Shown: positions 39,866 through 47,719 of the stretch, one piece after another
Numbering within the stretch: position 1 is the first letter of the stretch
Layout of the letters: each line of letters begins with the position of its first letter
Assembly (NCBI RefSeq): GCF_020149765.1
Contig: NZ_CP083809.1
Coordinates: 3,038,001 to 3,102,000, forward strand
Length of the DNA stretch: 64,000 nucleotides
Direction of reading: 5' to 3'
DNA from: Pantoea agglomerans
GTDB lineage: Bacteria > Pseudomonadota > Gammaproteobacteria > Enterobacterales > Enterobacteriaceae
The notes under the pieces: model-generated
What the model was told of the DNA's origin: nothing
The model's database searches: none
What the model saw: the letters and a program-made list of their open reading frames with translations, nothing else
Program-made: the position numbers and the translations under genes

Positions 39866-40627
39866 TCAGAGTGGCGTTGCGCCATATTTCTCGGCCAGGT
39901 CGCTGGCCGTTATGCGTAATTCATCGAGCAGCGCGGGCGGATAGCCTGGCGAACTCTCCTGCGATAAAAATGAGAGGCAAAGCGCTACCGTATCGCCGTG
40001 ATATTTATTATGCAGCGCGACGGAGAGCGAACTGATGCCGGGCAGCGTTTCGTTGCGCGCCAGCGACCAGCCCTGGCTGCAGATCGCCGCCAGCTGCGCG
40101 CAGAGCACCTCGAGCGTTTGCGGCGAATTGGGCGGCAGCGGCTGCCAGGCGTCGCGGTAGCGCTCGCATACCTCTTCTTCGCTGAGCTGCGCCAGCAGTA
40201 CGCGGCCGGTGGAGGTGGCGGCGGCGCTCATGCGGCTTCCCGGCGGCGTCACCAGCTGGGTAAAGTGGCGCCCGTGAAACATGCGCATCACCACCAGATC
40301 GCGTCCGTCGAGGCGCGAGATATAGCCGATGCTGCCGGTTTTATCCGCCAGTCGCGCCATTGCCGGCGCGGCGCTGTCCACCAGCGGCGCGGAGAGATAG
40401 TGTCCGGCGACCGACAGCAGCACGCGGCCAATATGAAAACAGCGGCTCTCTGCGTCACGCTCCAGCATGCCCTGACTTTCCATGGTGGCCAGCAGGCGCG
40501 ACACGGTGCTTTTCGGCAGGCGCAGCGCCTCCACGACATCGGTAAACGTCAGCCCGGGATTTCCCTGCGTTACCCCTTTTTGCTGAAACAGCTTAAGCAC
40601 CGCGGCGGCGTTTTCGAGTGTGGTCAT
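39866..40627 (-). CDS. IclR-family transcriptional regulator
   Basis: The 253-residue regulator starts at the ATG at 40627 (MTTLENAAAVLKLFQQKG); a TTG 25 codons upstream reads through the operator and is unlikely. An N-terminal winged helix (VVEALRLPKSTVSRLLATMESQGML) is followed by the IclR effector domain (SSLSVAL near the C terminus). It is upstream of and co-oriented with the OPT-DUF1177-aroM operon, which it probably controls with the same compound as inducer. An IclR-like palindrome lies 19 bp before its start, suggesting autoregulation. Confidence 0.88.
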   Translation of the reverse strand: MTTLENAAAVLKLFQQKGVTQGNPGLTFTDVVEALRLPKSTVSRLLATMESQGMLERDAESRCFHIGRVLLSVAGHYLSAPLVDSAAPAMARLADKTGSIGYISRLDGRDLVVMRMFHGRHFTQLVTPPGSRMSAAATSTGRVLLAQLSEEEVCERYRDAWQPLPPNSPQTLEVLCAQLAAICSQGWSLARNETLPGISSLSVALHNKYHGDTVALCLSFLSQESSPGYPPALLDELRITASDLAEKYGATPL

Positions 40628-40645
40628 GGCGTCAGTTTCACTATA

Positions 40646-40660
40646 TGGAACCGAGTTCCT
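40646..40660. promoter_or_regulatory. IclR-type operator candidate
   Basis: TGGAAC-CGA-GTTCCT is an inverted repeat (GGAAC/GTTCC) close to the TGGAAANNNTTTCCA pattern bound by IclR-family proteins. It lies 19 bp upstream of the iclR-type gene, in its promoter region. I found no second copy in front of the OPT gene. Confidence 0.5.
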
Positions 40661-40896
40661 GTATCGATGTTTTAAACTAAAACGCGGGGCAACAGGGGTC
40701 AAGCGTCAATTTTTGTCAGCGAAGATCAGGCGCAGTGAAATAACCGGGCGAGGGGCAAAGAGAAATGATTTTATAGGGTCGCAGGGAGAAAGTGCAGAAT
40801 GGATATTAGCTTCACCGCGCGCAGGCAGCGAATAACAGCAAATAGCATTACCAGAAAAACGCTATTGAGGCTGGCGTCCCTGCCAGAGAGATTGCG

Positions 40897-41088
40897 CTAC
40901 TCTTTTTCCACATCCTCATAGCGAACTTTGGCGTCATGCGCTTCCGCTTCTGACGTGTGCTCGCTAATTAACGTATTAGGCGATGGATGATCGGCACGCA
41001 ATTCCCATGAGGTTACGGTGCTGCCCGGCGGCCCCTTCTCAACGGTGACGACGCGAGCTTCGCGTGGATAAGGCGGTCTGGTCGGCAT
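40897..41088 (-). CDS. yaiA: Small protein YaiA
   Basis: The ATG at 41088 gives 63 residues, the same as E. coli Yai[20 protein letters not shown], then LRADHP and the ending RYEDVEKE. A longer frame exists but the family start is clear, with GGAGGGA just upstream. Its function is unknown. In E. coli it sits in the aroL-yaiA-aroM operon under TyrR/TrpR; here it directly follows aroL, but aroM is displaced by three genes. Confidence 0.93.
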   Translation of the reverse strand: MPTRPPYPREARVVTVEKGPPGSTVTSWELRADHPSPNTLISEHTSEAEAHDAKVRYEDVEKE

Positions 41089-41131
41089 ATTCAATCCCTC
41101 CTGGCTAAGCGTATTCCACACGACGAGACGA

Positions 41132-41179
41132 TTCCCGTCTGAGGATCAGTATAGCCAGGCTACGCAACCCAGACGGGAA
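41132..41179 (-). other. Nested hairpin between aroL and yaiA
   Basis: The outer arms TTCCCGTCTG (41132-41141) and CAGACGGGAA (41170-41179) are perfectly complementary, and an inner TAGCC-A-GGCTA palindrome lies at 41152-41162. No U-run follows on the minus strand, so it may stabilise or partly uncouple the aroL and yaiA parts of the transcript. Confidence 0.45.
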
Positions 41180-41211
41180 AGCGGGAAGAATCTGAAGAAA
41201 AAATGTGGAGG

Positions 41212-41736
41212 CTAGCTGGCGCGCGCCAGCGACAGCGACTGAAGAATATCGTCGATAACGCGATCCGGCGTCTGCATGGCGTTGACTTCATGGTGGGCGG
41301 CGTCGCGGTAAAGATGCGCGCGCTCGCGCAGGATATCGCCCATCTCTTCGGCGATGGGACGGCCGGTCAGCGTAGGGCGCTGCGCCGCTTCCGGCTGGCT
41401 CTCCAGCCGCTGCGCCAGAATATGCGACGGCGCGCTAAGCCAGATTACGCGCCCGTGCTCGCGCATAAAGCGACGGTTGTGCTCCGCCAGCACCATGCCG
41501 CCGCCGGTGGCGATGACCGTTGCCGGCGCGGTGACCGCTTTCAGCGACTCGGTTTCCCGCGCGCGAAAGCCTTCCCAGCCCTCATCCGCCACAATCTGCG
41601 CGACGCTGCGCTGCGTGCTGAGCTGCAGATGGTGATCGGTATCGCGAAAGGCGTAGCCCAGCGCGTGCGATAGCGCCTCGCCTACGGTGGTTTTGCCGCA
41701 GCCGCGCGCGCCGATCAGATAAATGGGTAGAGACAT
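41212..41736 (-). CDS. aroL: Shikimate kinase AroL
   Basis: The 174-residue P-loop kinase (E. coli AroL length) converts shikimate to shikimate 3-phosphate. Walker A is GARGCGKTT, the shikimate-binding residues lie in FRDTDHHLQ and ATGGGMVL, and the lid Arg is in RPTLTGRPI. In E. coli it is repressed by TyrR and TrpR, but I could not see a TGTAAA-N6-TTTACA box upstream here. It is followed by yaiA. Confidence 0.95.
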   Translation of the reverse strand: MSLPIYLIGARGCGKTTVGEALSHALGYAFRDTDHHLQLSTQRSVAQIVADEGWEGFRARETESLKAVTAPATVIATGGGMVLAEHNRRFMREHGRVIWLSAPSHILAQRLESQPEAAQRPTLTGRPIAEEMGDILRERAHLYRDAAHHEVNAMQTPDRVIDDILQSLSLARAS

Positions 41737-42016
41737 CGGGCAGTTCCTCCGCCGTTACAGGCCGTATATCGCGGCATATCGCTTAATAATGCGACGCATA
41801 ATAACTGGAAACCGCCATAGCCTCCACCCGCGAAGCAAGAAATGCGCATCCTTTTCGGGTTTCAGCCTATATTTAATTAAATATTAAGGGGTTAACCATG
41901 CGCATTTCGTGCAAAGCGCCCTAAGCCCGGCGGCGGCAACATTTGCTTACCTGGCAGATTTTACTTTGCCGCGCCCCGCCCCCATATACTTATTTAATCT
42001 CAACAGGAGAGCCATC

Positions 42017-42715
42017 ATGTATAGCCAGGAACACCAATTGATTGAGGGTCTGTTCAGCCGTCTGAAACAGGCCGAGAGCCAGACCGGACCGCGTGACGCG
42101 GCGGCGGAACAGCTGATTAAAGAGCATCTGCAGCAGCAGCCCGGCGCGCCTTACTATATGGCGCAGGCGATCCTGATTCAGGAAGCCGCGATGAAGAAAC
42201 TCAACGATCGCATCACCGAGCTGGAGAACCGTCTGGCGCAGCAGCAGCAGCAGCAGCAGCCTCAGCAGCAGAGCAGCGGCGGTTTTCTGTCAAGCCTGTT
42301 TGGCGGCGGCTCGCGTCAGCAACCACCTGCGCCTGTGCAGCAGCCCCAGCAGCAGGCGTGGAACAACGCGCCGCAGCAGCCGCAGTATAACAATGCCCCT
42401 GCCGCACCGGCGCGCGGCACCGGCTTCCTCGGCGGCGCGCTGCAAACCGCGGTCGGCGTCGCAGGCGGCGTGGTGATGGCGGATATGCTGACCAGCCTGT
42501 TCCACCACTCTCAGCCGGAAGAGATTGTGAATATCATTAACGAACCGCCGCTGCCGCAGGTCGATGAGAACCTCGATACCTTTAACAGCGGCGGCAGCGG
42601 TTTCCTTGACCAGAACAACGGCTGGGATAACAACTACGCGGACAATAATGACTTCAACGATCTCGGTAATGACAGCTTCGACGGCTTTAACGACGACGAC
42701 GACAGCTTCGTCTGA
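42017..42715 (+). CDS. DUF2076 protein, Gln-rich and Asn/Asp-rich
   Basis: The 232-residue protein starts at the ATG at 42017 behind CAGGAGA. A helical N-terminal domain (YSQEHQLIEGLFSRLKQAE...YYMAQAILIQEAAMKKLNDRI) is followed by a poly-Gln stretch near residue 75, a Pro/Gln/Asn-rich linker, a hydrophobic Gly-rich segment (FLGGALQTAVGVAGGVVMADML) and an Asn/Asp tail ending DDDDSFV. The architecture fits the DUF2076 periplasmic or ABC-substrate-like helper family; its function is unknown. It is divergent from aroL and convergent with yaiI. Confidence 0.75.
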   Translation: MYSQEHQLIEGLFSRLKQAESQTGPRDAAAEQLIKEHLQQQPGAPYYMAQAILIQEAAMKKLNDRITELENRLAQQQQQQQPQQQSSGGFLSSLFGGGSRQQPPAPVQQPQQQAWNNAPQQPQYNNAPAAPARGTGFLGGALQTAVGVAGGVVMADMLTSLFHHSQPEEIVNIINEPPLPQVDENLDTFNSGGSGFLDQNNGWDNNYADNNDFNDLGNDSFDGFNDDDDSFV

Positions 42716-42717
42716 TT

Positions 42718-43167
42718 TCAGCGCTGACGCTGCGTCAGCCAGCTGTCGAGCGCGTTAGCGAACTGCTGGCGGTCTCGCGGACTCATCGCCGCGGGGCCGC
42801 CGGTTTGCACGCCGCTGGCGCGCATGGTATCCATAAAGTCGCGCAGGGTGAGCTTTTCGCGGATAGTGGCGGGCGAATAGCGTTCGCCGCGCGGATTAAG
42901 CGCCTCGCCCCCTTTCTCCAGCACCTCCGCCGCCAGCGGAATATCGGCGGTAATCACCAGATCCCCCTTCTCCACGCGCTTCACGATCTCGTTATCCGCA
43001 ACGTCAAACCCGGCAGGCACGCGCAGCGTTTTCAGCCAGGGTGAGGGCGGCACGCGCAGCGACTGGTTGGCGACAAAGGTCACCTGCGTTTTGGTGCGAT
43101 CCGCCGCGCGGTAGAGCACTTCTTTGATGACGTTGGGGCAGGCGTCAGCATCAACCCAGATAACCAT
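42718..43167 (-). CDS. yaiI: UPF0178/DUF188 protein YaiI
   Basis: The 149-residue protein has the family start [16 protein letters not shown] and later [12 protein letters not shown] and LNPRGERY, with conserved acidic residues resembling a PIN-like/NYN nuclease fold. Its function is unknown. In E. coli yaiI lies between proC and aroL, as here. It begins 9 bp after the DUF421 gene, so it is the last gene of a three-gene minus-strand operon. Confidence 0.9.
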   Translation of the reverse strand: MVIWVDADACPNVIKEVLYRAADRTKTQVTFVANQSLRVPPSPWLKTLRVPAGFDVADNEIVKRVEKGDLVITADIPLAAEVLEKGGEALNPRGERYSPATIREKLTLRDFMDTMRASGVQTGGPAAMSPRDRQQFANALDSWLTQRQR

Positions 43168-43176
43168 ATTCTTTCC

Positions 43177-43620
43177 TTACTCTTTGGGAATGATGGAGAT
43201 CTTGCCGGTCTTCTCCAGAATGGCAAACTTTATTTGGTCAAGCCGCTCCAGTCCCTGCGAGCTGCGCGCGCTCTGCAGAATATCCTCTTCGTCTATCCCT
43301 GCCCGCTTCGCCCGCTGGTGCAGCAGCCTGCCCTCTTCCACCAGAATCAGCGAAGAGCCATCAATCAGCCGCTCCATACGGGGAAAGCGCGTTTTCATCA
43401 CGCCGAATACAATATCAATCACGATCAGCGTCACGATGGTCAACCCGGCGCCGGTAACGGAAAAGTCATCGCCGAGCAGCGCCTGCTGGGTCGCCTCGCT
43501 GATAATCAGCAGCAAAATCAGATCGAAAGAGGTCATCTCCATCAGCGTGCGCCGTCCGGCGATTTTAAATACCACCATCAACAGCAGATACATGCTGGCT
43601 GCGCGTAACACCGTTTCCAT
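43177..43620 (-). CDS. DUF421 (YetF-like) membrane protein
   Basis: The 147-residue protein has two or three N-terminal membrane segments (ASMYLLLMVVFKIAGRRTL, then LTIVTLIVIDIVFGVM) and the DUF421 C-terminal cytoplasmic domain: LILVEEGRLLHQRAKRAGIDEEDIL, SSQGLERLDQIKFAILE and the ending GKISIIPKE. Members of this family are associated with stress or spore functions in Bacillus, with no firm activity. It is preceded by an unknown membrane protein (9-bp gap) and followed by yaiI. Confidence 0.85.
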   Translation of the reverse strand: METVLRAASMYLLLMVVFKIAGRRTLMEMTSFDLILLLIISEATQQALLGDDFSVTGAGLTIVTLIVIDIVFGVMKTRFPRMERLIDGSSLILVEEGRLLHQRAKRAGIDEEDILQSARSSQGLERLDQIKFAILEKTGKISIIPKE

Positions 43621-43629
43621 GCCAATCTC

Positions 43630-44139
43630 CTAGGGATAAATAAACTGACTAAACCGCGCGGTCGAGGCCTCGTCCAGCGTGACGGACAGGCGATAGCGGC
43701 CGAAGTCTTGCGGCTGCGTGCCGATCCAGAGGGTGGCCTCCTGCTGATCCGCGCGCCGGTGCCAGCGCAGCACCAGGCTGTCGCCGGTGCTCCAGGCCTC
43801 ATCCGGCTGCGGCTGCAGGGTCTGTAGCTGTATACTGTCGAGCTGCGGACCGCGCAGCCTGATCTGGTAAGCGTCGCCGCGCAGCTGCTTCAGGCGCAGC
43901 GTCATATCCATGTTGCTTTCGCGTCGCCCGAAACGCTCATAGTCGACGCTCAGCCGCCTGTCCGCGCTGACAACGCGTTGATTGCTCAGCCATCCTTTGG
44001 AAAAGAGACCGGCTGCCCCGGCGATCACAATCAGCAGCAGCAGCACGAAGCCCACATGCTGAATGCGCCACTCGAGGCGTTGCCACGGCATATTCTCTTT
44101 GACCGGGTAGTGCCGGCTTTGATTTTCATTGTCGCCCAT
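43630..44139 (-). CDS. Unknown single-span membrane protein
   Basis: I do not recognise this 169-residue protein. A charged 26-residue N terminus is followed by one hydrophobic segment (about residues 28-48, VGFVLLLLIVIAGAAGLFS) and a beta-rich outer domain with DRRLSVDYERFGRRESNM and LRLKQLRGDAYQIRLRGPQL. The topology suggests a domain exposed to the periplasm. It is the first gene of the operon with the DUF421 protein and YaiI, and divergent from proC, so it probably partners the DUF421 protein. Confidence 0.75.
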   Translation of the reverse strand: MGDNENQSRHYPVKENMPWQRLEWRIQHVGFVLLLLIVIAGAAGLFSKGWLSNQRVVSADRRLSVDYERFGRRESNMDMTLRLKQLRGDAYQIRLRGPQLDSIQLQTLQPQPDEAWSTGDSLVLRWHRRADQQEATLWIGTQPQDFGRYRLSVTLDEASTARFSQFIYP

Positions 44140-44226
44140 GCAGTGTTCTCCTTGCTGACTTGTTATTAATCCTGGCTGAAGTAAGCTAACGCGTTAAGAT
44201 TTTCGAACTTTCTTAAGGATACGGCG

Positions 44227-45039
44227 ATGCTGGAGAAGAAAATTGGGTTTATCGGCGGCGGCAATATGGCCAAAGCCATTATCGGCGGGCTGGTGAAAAG
44301 CGGTCAGATCGCGCCCTCGAACATCTGGGTATTTGACCGCAAGGCGGAAACCAACGAGGCGCTGGCGCGCGAGTACGGCATTCAGGCCGCCGAAAGCGCC
44401 GAGGCGCTGGCGCGCGAGGTAGATATTCTGTTCGGCGCGGTCAAACCCAACGTTATCCTGAAAGTGCTCAAAGATCTGGCCAGCCAGCTGAAGAAAGAGG
44501 CGCTGGTGATCTCTATCGCCGCGGGCGTAACGCTGGACTCGCTGGCGACGGTGCTGGGCCATGACCGCAAAATTGTCCGCGTGATGCCGAACACGCCCGC
44601 GCTGGTCAACGAAGGCATGACCTCGGTTACGCCGAACGTGCTGGTTGAGCAGCCGGAGATCGACGAAGTCGTGACGATGTTTGAGAGCTTTGGCAAGGCG
44701 GCCGTGGTGAGCGAATATCTGATTCACTCGGTGGTCGGCGTCAGCGGCTCCGCGCCCGCCTACGTCTTTATGTTTATCGAAGCGATGGCGGACGCCGCCG
44801 TGCTCGGCGGCATGCCGCGCGCCCAGGCCTATCAGTTCGCCGCCCAGGCGGTAAAAGGCTCTGCCCAGATGGTGCTGGAGAGCGGTAAACACCCCGCCGA
44901 GCTGAAAGATATGGTCTGCTCGCCCGGCGGCACCACTATCGAAGCGGTGAAGGTGCTGGAAGAGAAAGGTTTCCGCGCCGCCGTTATGGAGGCGATGCAG
45001 CAGTGCATGGCGAAGTCTGAAGCGCTGAGCAAAAAGTAA
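44227..45039 (+). CDS. proC: Pyrroline-5-carboxylate reductase
   Basis: The 270-residue enzyme reduces P5C to proline with NAD(P)H. The Rossmann motif is FIGGGNMAKAIIGGL; the C-terminal dimer domain has VVGVSGSAPAYVFMFIEA and CSPGGTTIEAVKVLE. The ATG at 44227 follows AAGGATACGGCG. Its position next to yaiI and psiF is as in E. coli, apart from the inserted Rieske-FAD gene. Confidence 0.97.
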   Translation: MLEKKIGFIGGGNMAKAIIGGLVKSGQIAPSNIWVFDRKAETNEALAREYGIQAAESAEALAREVDILFGAVKPNVILKVLKDLASQLKKEALVISIAAGVTLDSLATVLGHDRKIVRVMPNTPALVNEGMTSVTPNVLVEQPEIDEVVTMFESFGKAAVVSEYLIHSVVGVSGSAPAYVFMFIEAMADAAVLGGMPRAQAYQFAAQAVKGSAQMVLESGKHPAELKDMVCSPGGTTIEAVKVLEEKGFRAAVMEAMQQCMAKSEALSKK

Positions 45040-45045
45040 TATGCG

Positions 45046-45067
45046 GGGCGGAGCGTCCGCTCCGCCC
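45046..45067. terminator. Hairpin between convergent proC and the Rieske-FAD gene
   Basis: A 9-bp GC-rich stem GGGCGGAGC/GCTCCGCCC with loop GTCC lies 6 bp after the proC stop. No proper U-tract follows in either direction, so termination may be Rho-assisted, or it may be a stability hairpin. Confidence 0.45.
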
Positions 45068-45074
45068 GCCTTCG

Positions 45075-46601
45075 CTACTGCTGGTAGCTCGCCACCGTCG
45101 CCAGCGCCTGTTCCATGGTCATCGGCTGCTGCATCTCCAGCACCAGCGCTGCGGTCAGCGTATACATGCCGCAGGAGAACGCCGCCGCGAGCTTGCCCTG
45201 CTGGCCGTAGAGGGCGATAAAGGTTTTCTTCTCCAGCGAGCCGATCAGGCGATACTCATCCCACCTGTCGGCATGGCCGAGATACTCGTAGCGCGTGCCG
45301 AAGTGCGTGGTCCAGAAAAAGGGCACCCGATCGTACATCATGCGCCTGTCCAGCATATTAAAGGCGGCGATGCGCCCCTGCTGATGGGCGACGCGATAGT
45401 GCTCGACGCGCAGCGGCCCCTGCGGCGTCAGATAGCTGGCACTATCCCCTGCCACCCAGACGTCTGGCGTCACGCGCAGCTGGCTGTCGGCCAGCAGGCT
45501 GCCATCCTCGCGCAGCGGCAGATCGTGAATAAAGCCGGTGGCTGGCTGAATACCGGTCGCCAGCAGCACCACGTCCGCTTTGATGCGGCGGCCATCCTGC
45601 AGGCGCAGCGCGGTAACCTGATGTTCCCCCTCCAGCGCCGCTGGCTCGCCGTCGACAAAGTGTACGCCGTTGCTGCCGTGCAGATCGCGGAAATAGCGGC
45701 CGATCTGCTCGCCGAACTGACGCGCAAAAGGCAGCGGATGCCGCGCCACCACGCTTACCTCAACGTCGCGATTGCGCAGCGCCGACGCCATCTCCATGCC
45801 GATAAAACTGTTGCCGATAATCACCAGCTGCTGGCTCTGATCGACCTCCTGCAGCAGCGCGTCAGCCTGCGCCAGCGAACGCAGCAGGTGTACGCCCGCC
45901 AGCTCGCTGCCGGGCAGTTCGGGACGCTGGGGCGCGCCGCCGGATGCGATCAGCAGCTTATCGTAAAAGAGCGACGTGCCGTCGGCGAAGTGGATTCGCT
46001 GTTCACGGGTGTCGAGACGCGTCACCTCCCCCTGCAGGCGATCGACATGCTGCAAAATGTCCTCTTTCAGGATGCGCGGCACATCCTTGATATCCATCTT
46101 GCCGGAGGGAACGAATTTGGTCAGCGCAGTGCGGTCGTACGGCGCTTCCGGCTCGCGCTCCACCAGCACCACCTTTCCTTTAAACCCTTCGCGCCGCAGC
46201 GTCCAGATGGCGGCGCTGCCAGCTGCGCCGCCGCCAAGCACCGCATACACCGGCGCCTCGCCGCCGCTGCCGATGGGCGTCGCAGATGACATCGGTTTAG
46301 GGTTGACCTGCACGATGCCGTTCTCGACGCGCAGCGGAAACTGTTTGAGATCCGCCAGCGCCAGCGGTTCGCACATATGGCCATCCTCCAGCGCAAACAC
46401 CGCTTTATGCCAGGGACAAACCAGTTTATCGCCGCAGATAGCGCCCTGCTCCAGCGGCGCACCCGCATGTGGGCAGGTGGCCTGAAAGGCGCGCACCTGT
46501 TCTCCATCGCGCACCAGCAGAATATCGGTATCGGCTATTTTTGTTTTGGTCGGCTGGCGGTCGGGCAGATCTTTTAAGGCGATGACAGGCTGATAATTCA
46601 T
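45075..46601 (-). CDS. Rieske-FAD/NAD(P)H-dependent oxidoreductase (AIF-like)
   Basis: The 508-residue protein joins an N-terminal Rieske [2Fe-2S] domain (Cys43, His45, Cys62, His65 in CPHAG...CPWH) to a ferredoxin-reductase-type flavoprotein: GGGAAGSAAIWTLRREG for FAD, a second Rossmann around IIGNSFIGMEMA for NAD(P)H, and VWVAGDSASY. This layout matches AIFM3/nitrite-reductase-like reductases and BenC/HcaD relatives. No oxygenase gene lies nearby, so the electron acceptor is unknown. It is a single gene on the minus strand between proC and psiF. Confidence 0.88.
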   Translation of the reverse strand: MNYQPVIALKDLPDRQPTKTKIADTDILLVRDGEQVRAFQATCPHAGAPLEQGAICGDKLVCPWHKAVFALEDGHMCEPLALADLKQFPLRVENGIVQVNPKPMSSATPIGSGGEAPVYAVLGGGAAGSAAIWTLRREGFKGKVVLVEREPEAPYDRTALTKFVPSGKMDIKDVPRILKEDILQHVDRLQGEVTRLDTREQRIHFADGTSLFYDKLLIASGGAPQRPELPGSELAGVHLLRSLAQADALLQEVDQSQQLVIIGNSFIGMEMASALRNRDVEVSVVARHPLPFARQFGEQIGRYFRDLHGSNGVHFVDGEPAALEGEHQVTALRLQDGRRIKADVVLLATGIQPATGFIHDLPLREDGSLLADSQLRVTPDVWVAGDSASYLTPQGPLRVEHYRVAHQQGRIAAFNMLDRRMMYDRVPFFWTTHFGTRYEYLGHADRWDEYRLIGSLEKKTFIALYGQQGKLAAAFSCGMYTLTAALVLEMQQPMTMEQALATVASYQQ

Positions 46602-46807
46602 GACTCGGCTCCTTCTTTGTCGTTATTCACCAGGGCGTCCCGTGCGGGCGCCGCTATTCCCCTGCAAAAAGTAAGTGTGGCAAAAGAAAGCGAAAGGCAG
46701 AGTCGGAAAAGAGAAAAAGCGTTTAACCCGTTGTTAAGCTGCCGGATTAAAGTTTTAGCAAGTGTAAACGGATAAAAAAGCGGAGCGGGAGAGGCAAAAG
46801 AATGCGT

Positions 46808-46826
46808 ACGGCCGCAGTGCGGCCGT
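46808..46826 (-). terminator. Probable terminator after psiF
   Basis: An 8-bp perfect stem ACGGCCGC/GCGGCCGT with loop AGT lies 13 bp past the psiF stop. The following minus-strand sequence (ACGCATTCTTTTG) is only moderately U-rich. Confidence 0.5.
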
Positions 46827-46839
46827 TATAAATAAGGTA

Positions 46840-47148
46840 TCAGGCTTTTTTCAGGCAGGAACTCATAAAGGTTTTACGGGCGTCACCGCTGAGCTTTTTA
46901 TCGCCCGCTTCATTATTACAGGTTTTCATTTTCACCTGCTGCGGCGTCATGCCGGAAATCTTGCTCTCTTTCTTCAGGCATTCGCTCATAAAAGATTTAC
47001 GCGCGTCACCCTTGAGATTTTGCGTGCTGGCGTGCTGGTTGCACTGCGTCATTTTTTGCTGCTGCGCCGTTTTTTCAGCGGCCTGCGCTACGCTGACGCC
47101 GCTGACCAGCAGACCCGCCATCACGACTGCCGCTAAATGCACTTTCAT
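46840..47148 (-). CDS. psiF: Phosphate starvation-inducible protein PsiF
   Basis: The 102-residue secreted protein has a signal peptide ending SVAQA-AE. Two copies of a Cys-containing repeat follow (QQ-x-KMTQCNQHA...GDARKSFMSECLKK and KMKTCNNEA...GDARKTFMSSCLKK), the PsiF repeat. In E. coli psiF follows phoA and is induced by phosphate limitation; phoA is absent here and I saw no clear Pho box upstream. Its molecular role is unknown. It is next to iraP, keeping part of the E. coli order. Confidence 0.92.
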   Translation of the reverse strand: MKVHLAAVVMAGLLVSGVSVAQAAEKTAQQQKMTQCNQHASTQNLKGDARKSFMSECLKKESKISGMTPQQVKMKTCNNEAGDKKLSGDARKTFMSSCLKKA

Positions 47149-47256
47149 GGTATGACTCCCTCTATGAATAGTCCGTTAATTCTGGCACGAGATAAACAGA
47201 GCGGTGGATTTTTGCGCAAATTTGCAGCAGCGATCGCACTGCCGGACTATTTACAA

Positions 47257-47511
47257 TCAGACGCGCGGATGGTTAAGTAATTTATCCAGGTAGTTGCGTA
47301 ACAGAAGCGCGTCTTCATTACTGGCGTCAGCGTTAGCATTGTGCATCGCATTATCAATACCTGCGGCGATAGCGTGCTGTTGTTCGGGATCCAGCTTGCG
47401 CAGCATCGCCGTTACGATAATTTCCAGCGCCTCAACCTGAGCCACCAGTTCTTTAGACTCTTCTTCTTTTGCCGCCAGTTTTACCAGTAATTCAGCGATA
47501 AGGTTCTTCAT
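47257..47511 (-). CDS. iraP: Anti-adaptor protein IraP
   Basis: The 84-residue protein matches E. coli IraP (86 residues) at [22 protein letters not shown] and [15 protein letters not shown], ending with LLNHPRV. IraP binds RssB and so protects sigma S from ClpXP, mainly during phosphate starvation. It is a short helical coiled-coil protein. It lies beside psiF, as in E. coli where phoA separates the two. Confidence 0.95.
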   Translation of the reverse strand: MKNLIAELLVKLAAKEEESKELVAQVEALEIIVTAMLRKLDPEQQHAIAAGIDNAMHNANADASNEDALLLRNYLDKLLNHPRV

Positions 47512-47558
47512 GCCCTTGTCCCGTGGCTAAATAAAAGCAGACGGTATCACTCAGCAAA

Positions 47559-47597
47559 ATAAAAAAACAGCGCTTTTGGCCGATTTTGCTCAGCGCT
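47559..47597 (-). terminator. Candidate terminator downstream of the Gly-rich lipoprotein
   Basis: Two AGCGCT hexamers (47569-47574 and 47592-47597) can pair across a 17-base loop and are followed on the minus strand by seven U, then AUUUU. It is about 120 bp past the small lipoprotein stop and just upstream of iraP. Confidence 0.4.
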
Positions 47598-47719
47598 TTA
47601 TCACCACTTTTATTAAAACAGGGGCTAAACCTATTTTAAGAAGCGGGAGAAACGTTTTACCGTTAATTAAGCGAGACGTAAATCGTTTCAGCCCGGAATA
47701 TAATAGAGATTATGCGGGA

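Noticed and set aside
41900..41930. GTGCAAAGCGCCC near the DUF2076 promoter as another repeat copy
   Set aside because: It shares only the short GCAAAGCG core, with no arms or inner hairpin; a chance match is likely.
41737..42016. Search for TyrR or TrpR boxes upstream of aroL
   Set aside because: No TGTAAA-N6-TTTACA or trp-operator-like palindrome was seen by eye.
42230..42300. CAG run in the DUF2076 gene as a microsatellite or CRISPR-like array
   Set aside because: It is an in-frame Gln stretch inside a coding sequence without spacer structure.
47149..47256. Pho box before psiF
   Set aside because: No CTGTCAT direct repeat; only a weak CTGTTTAT was found.
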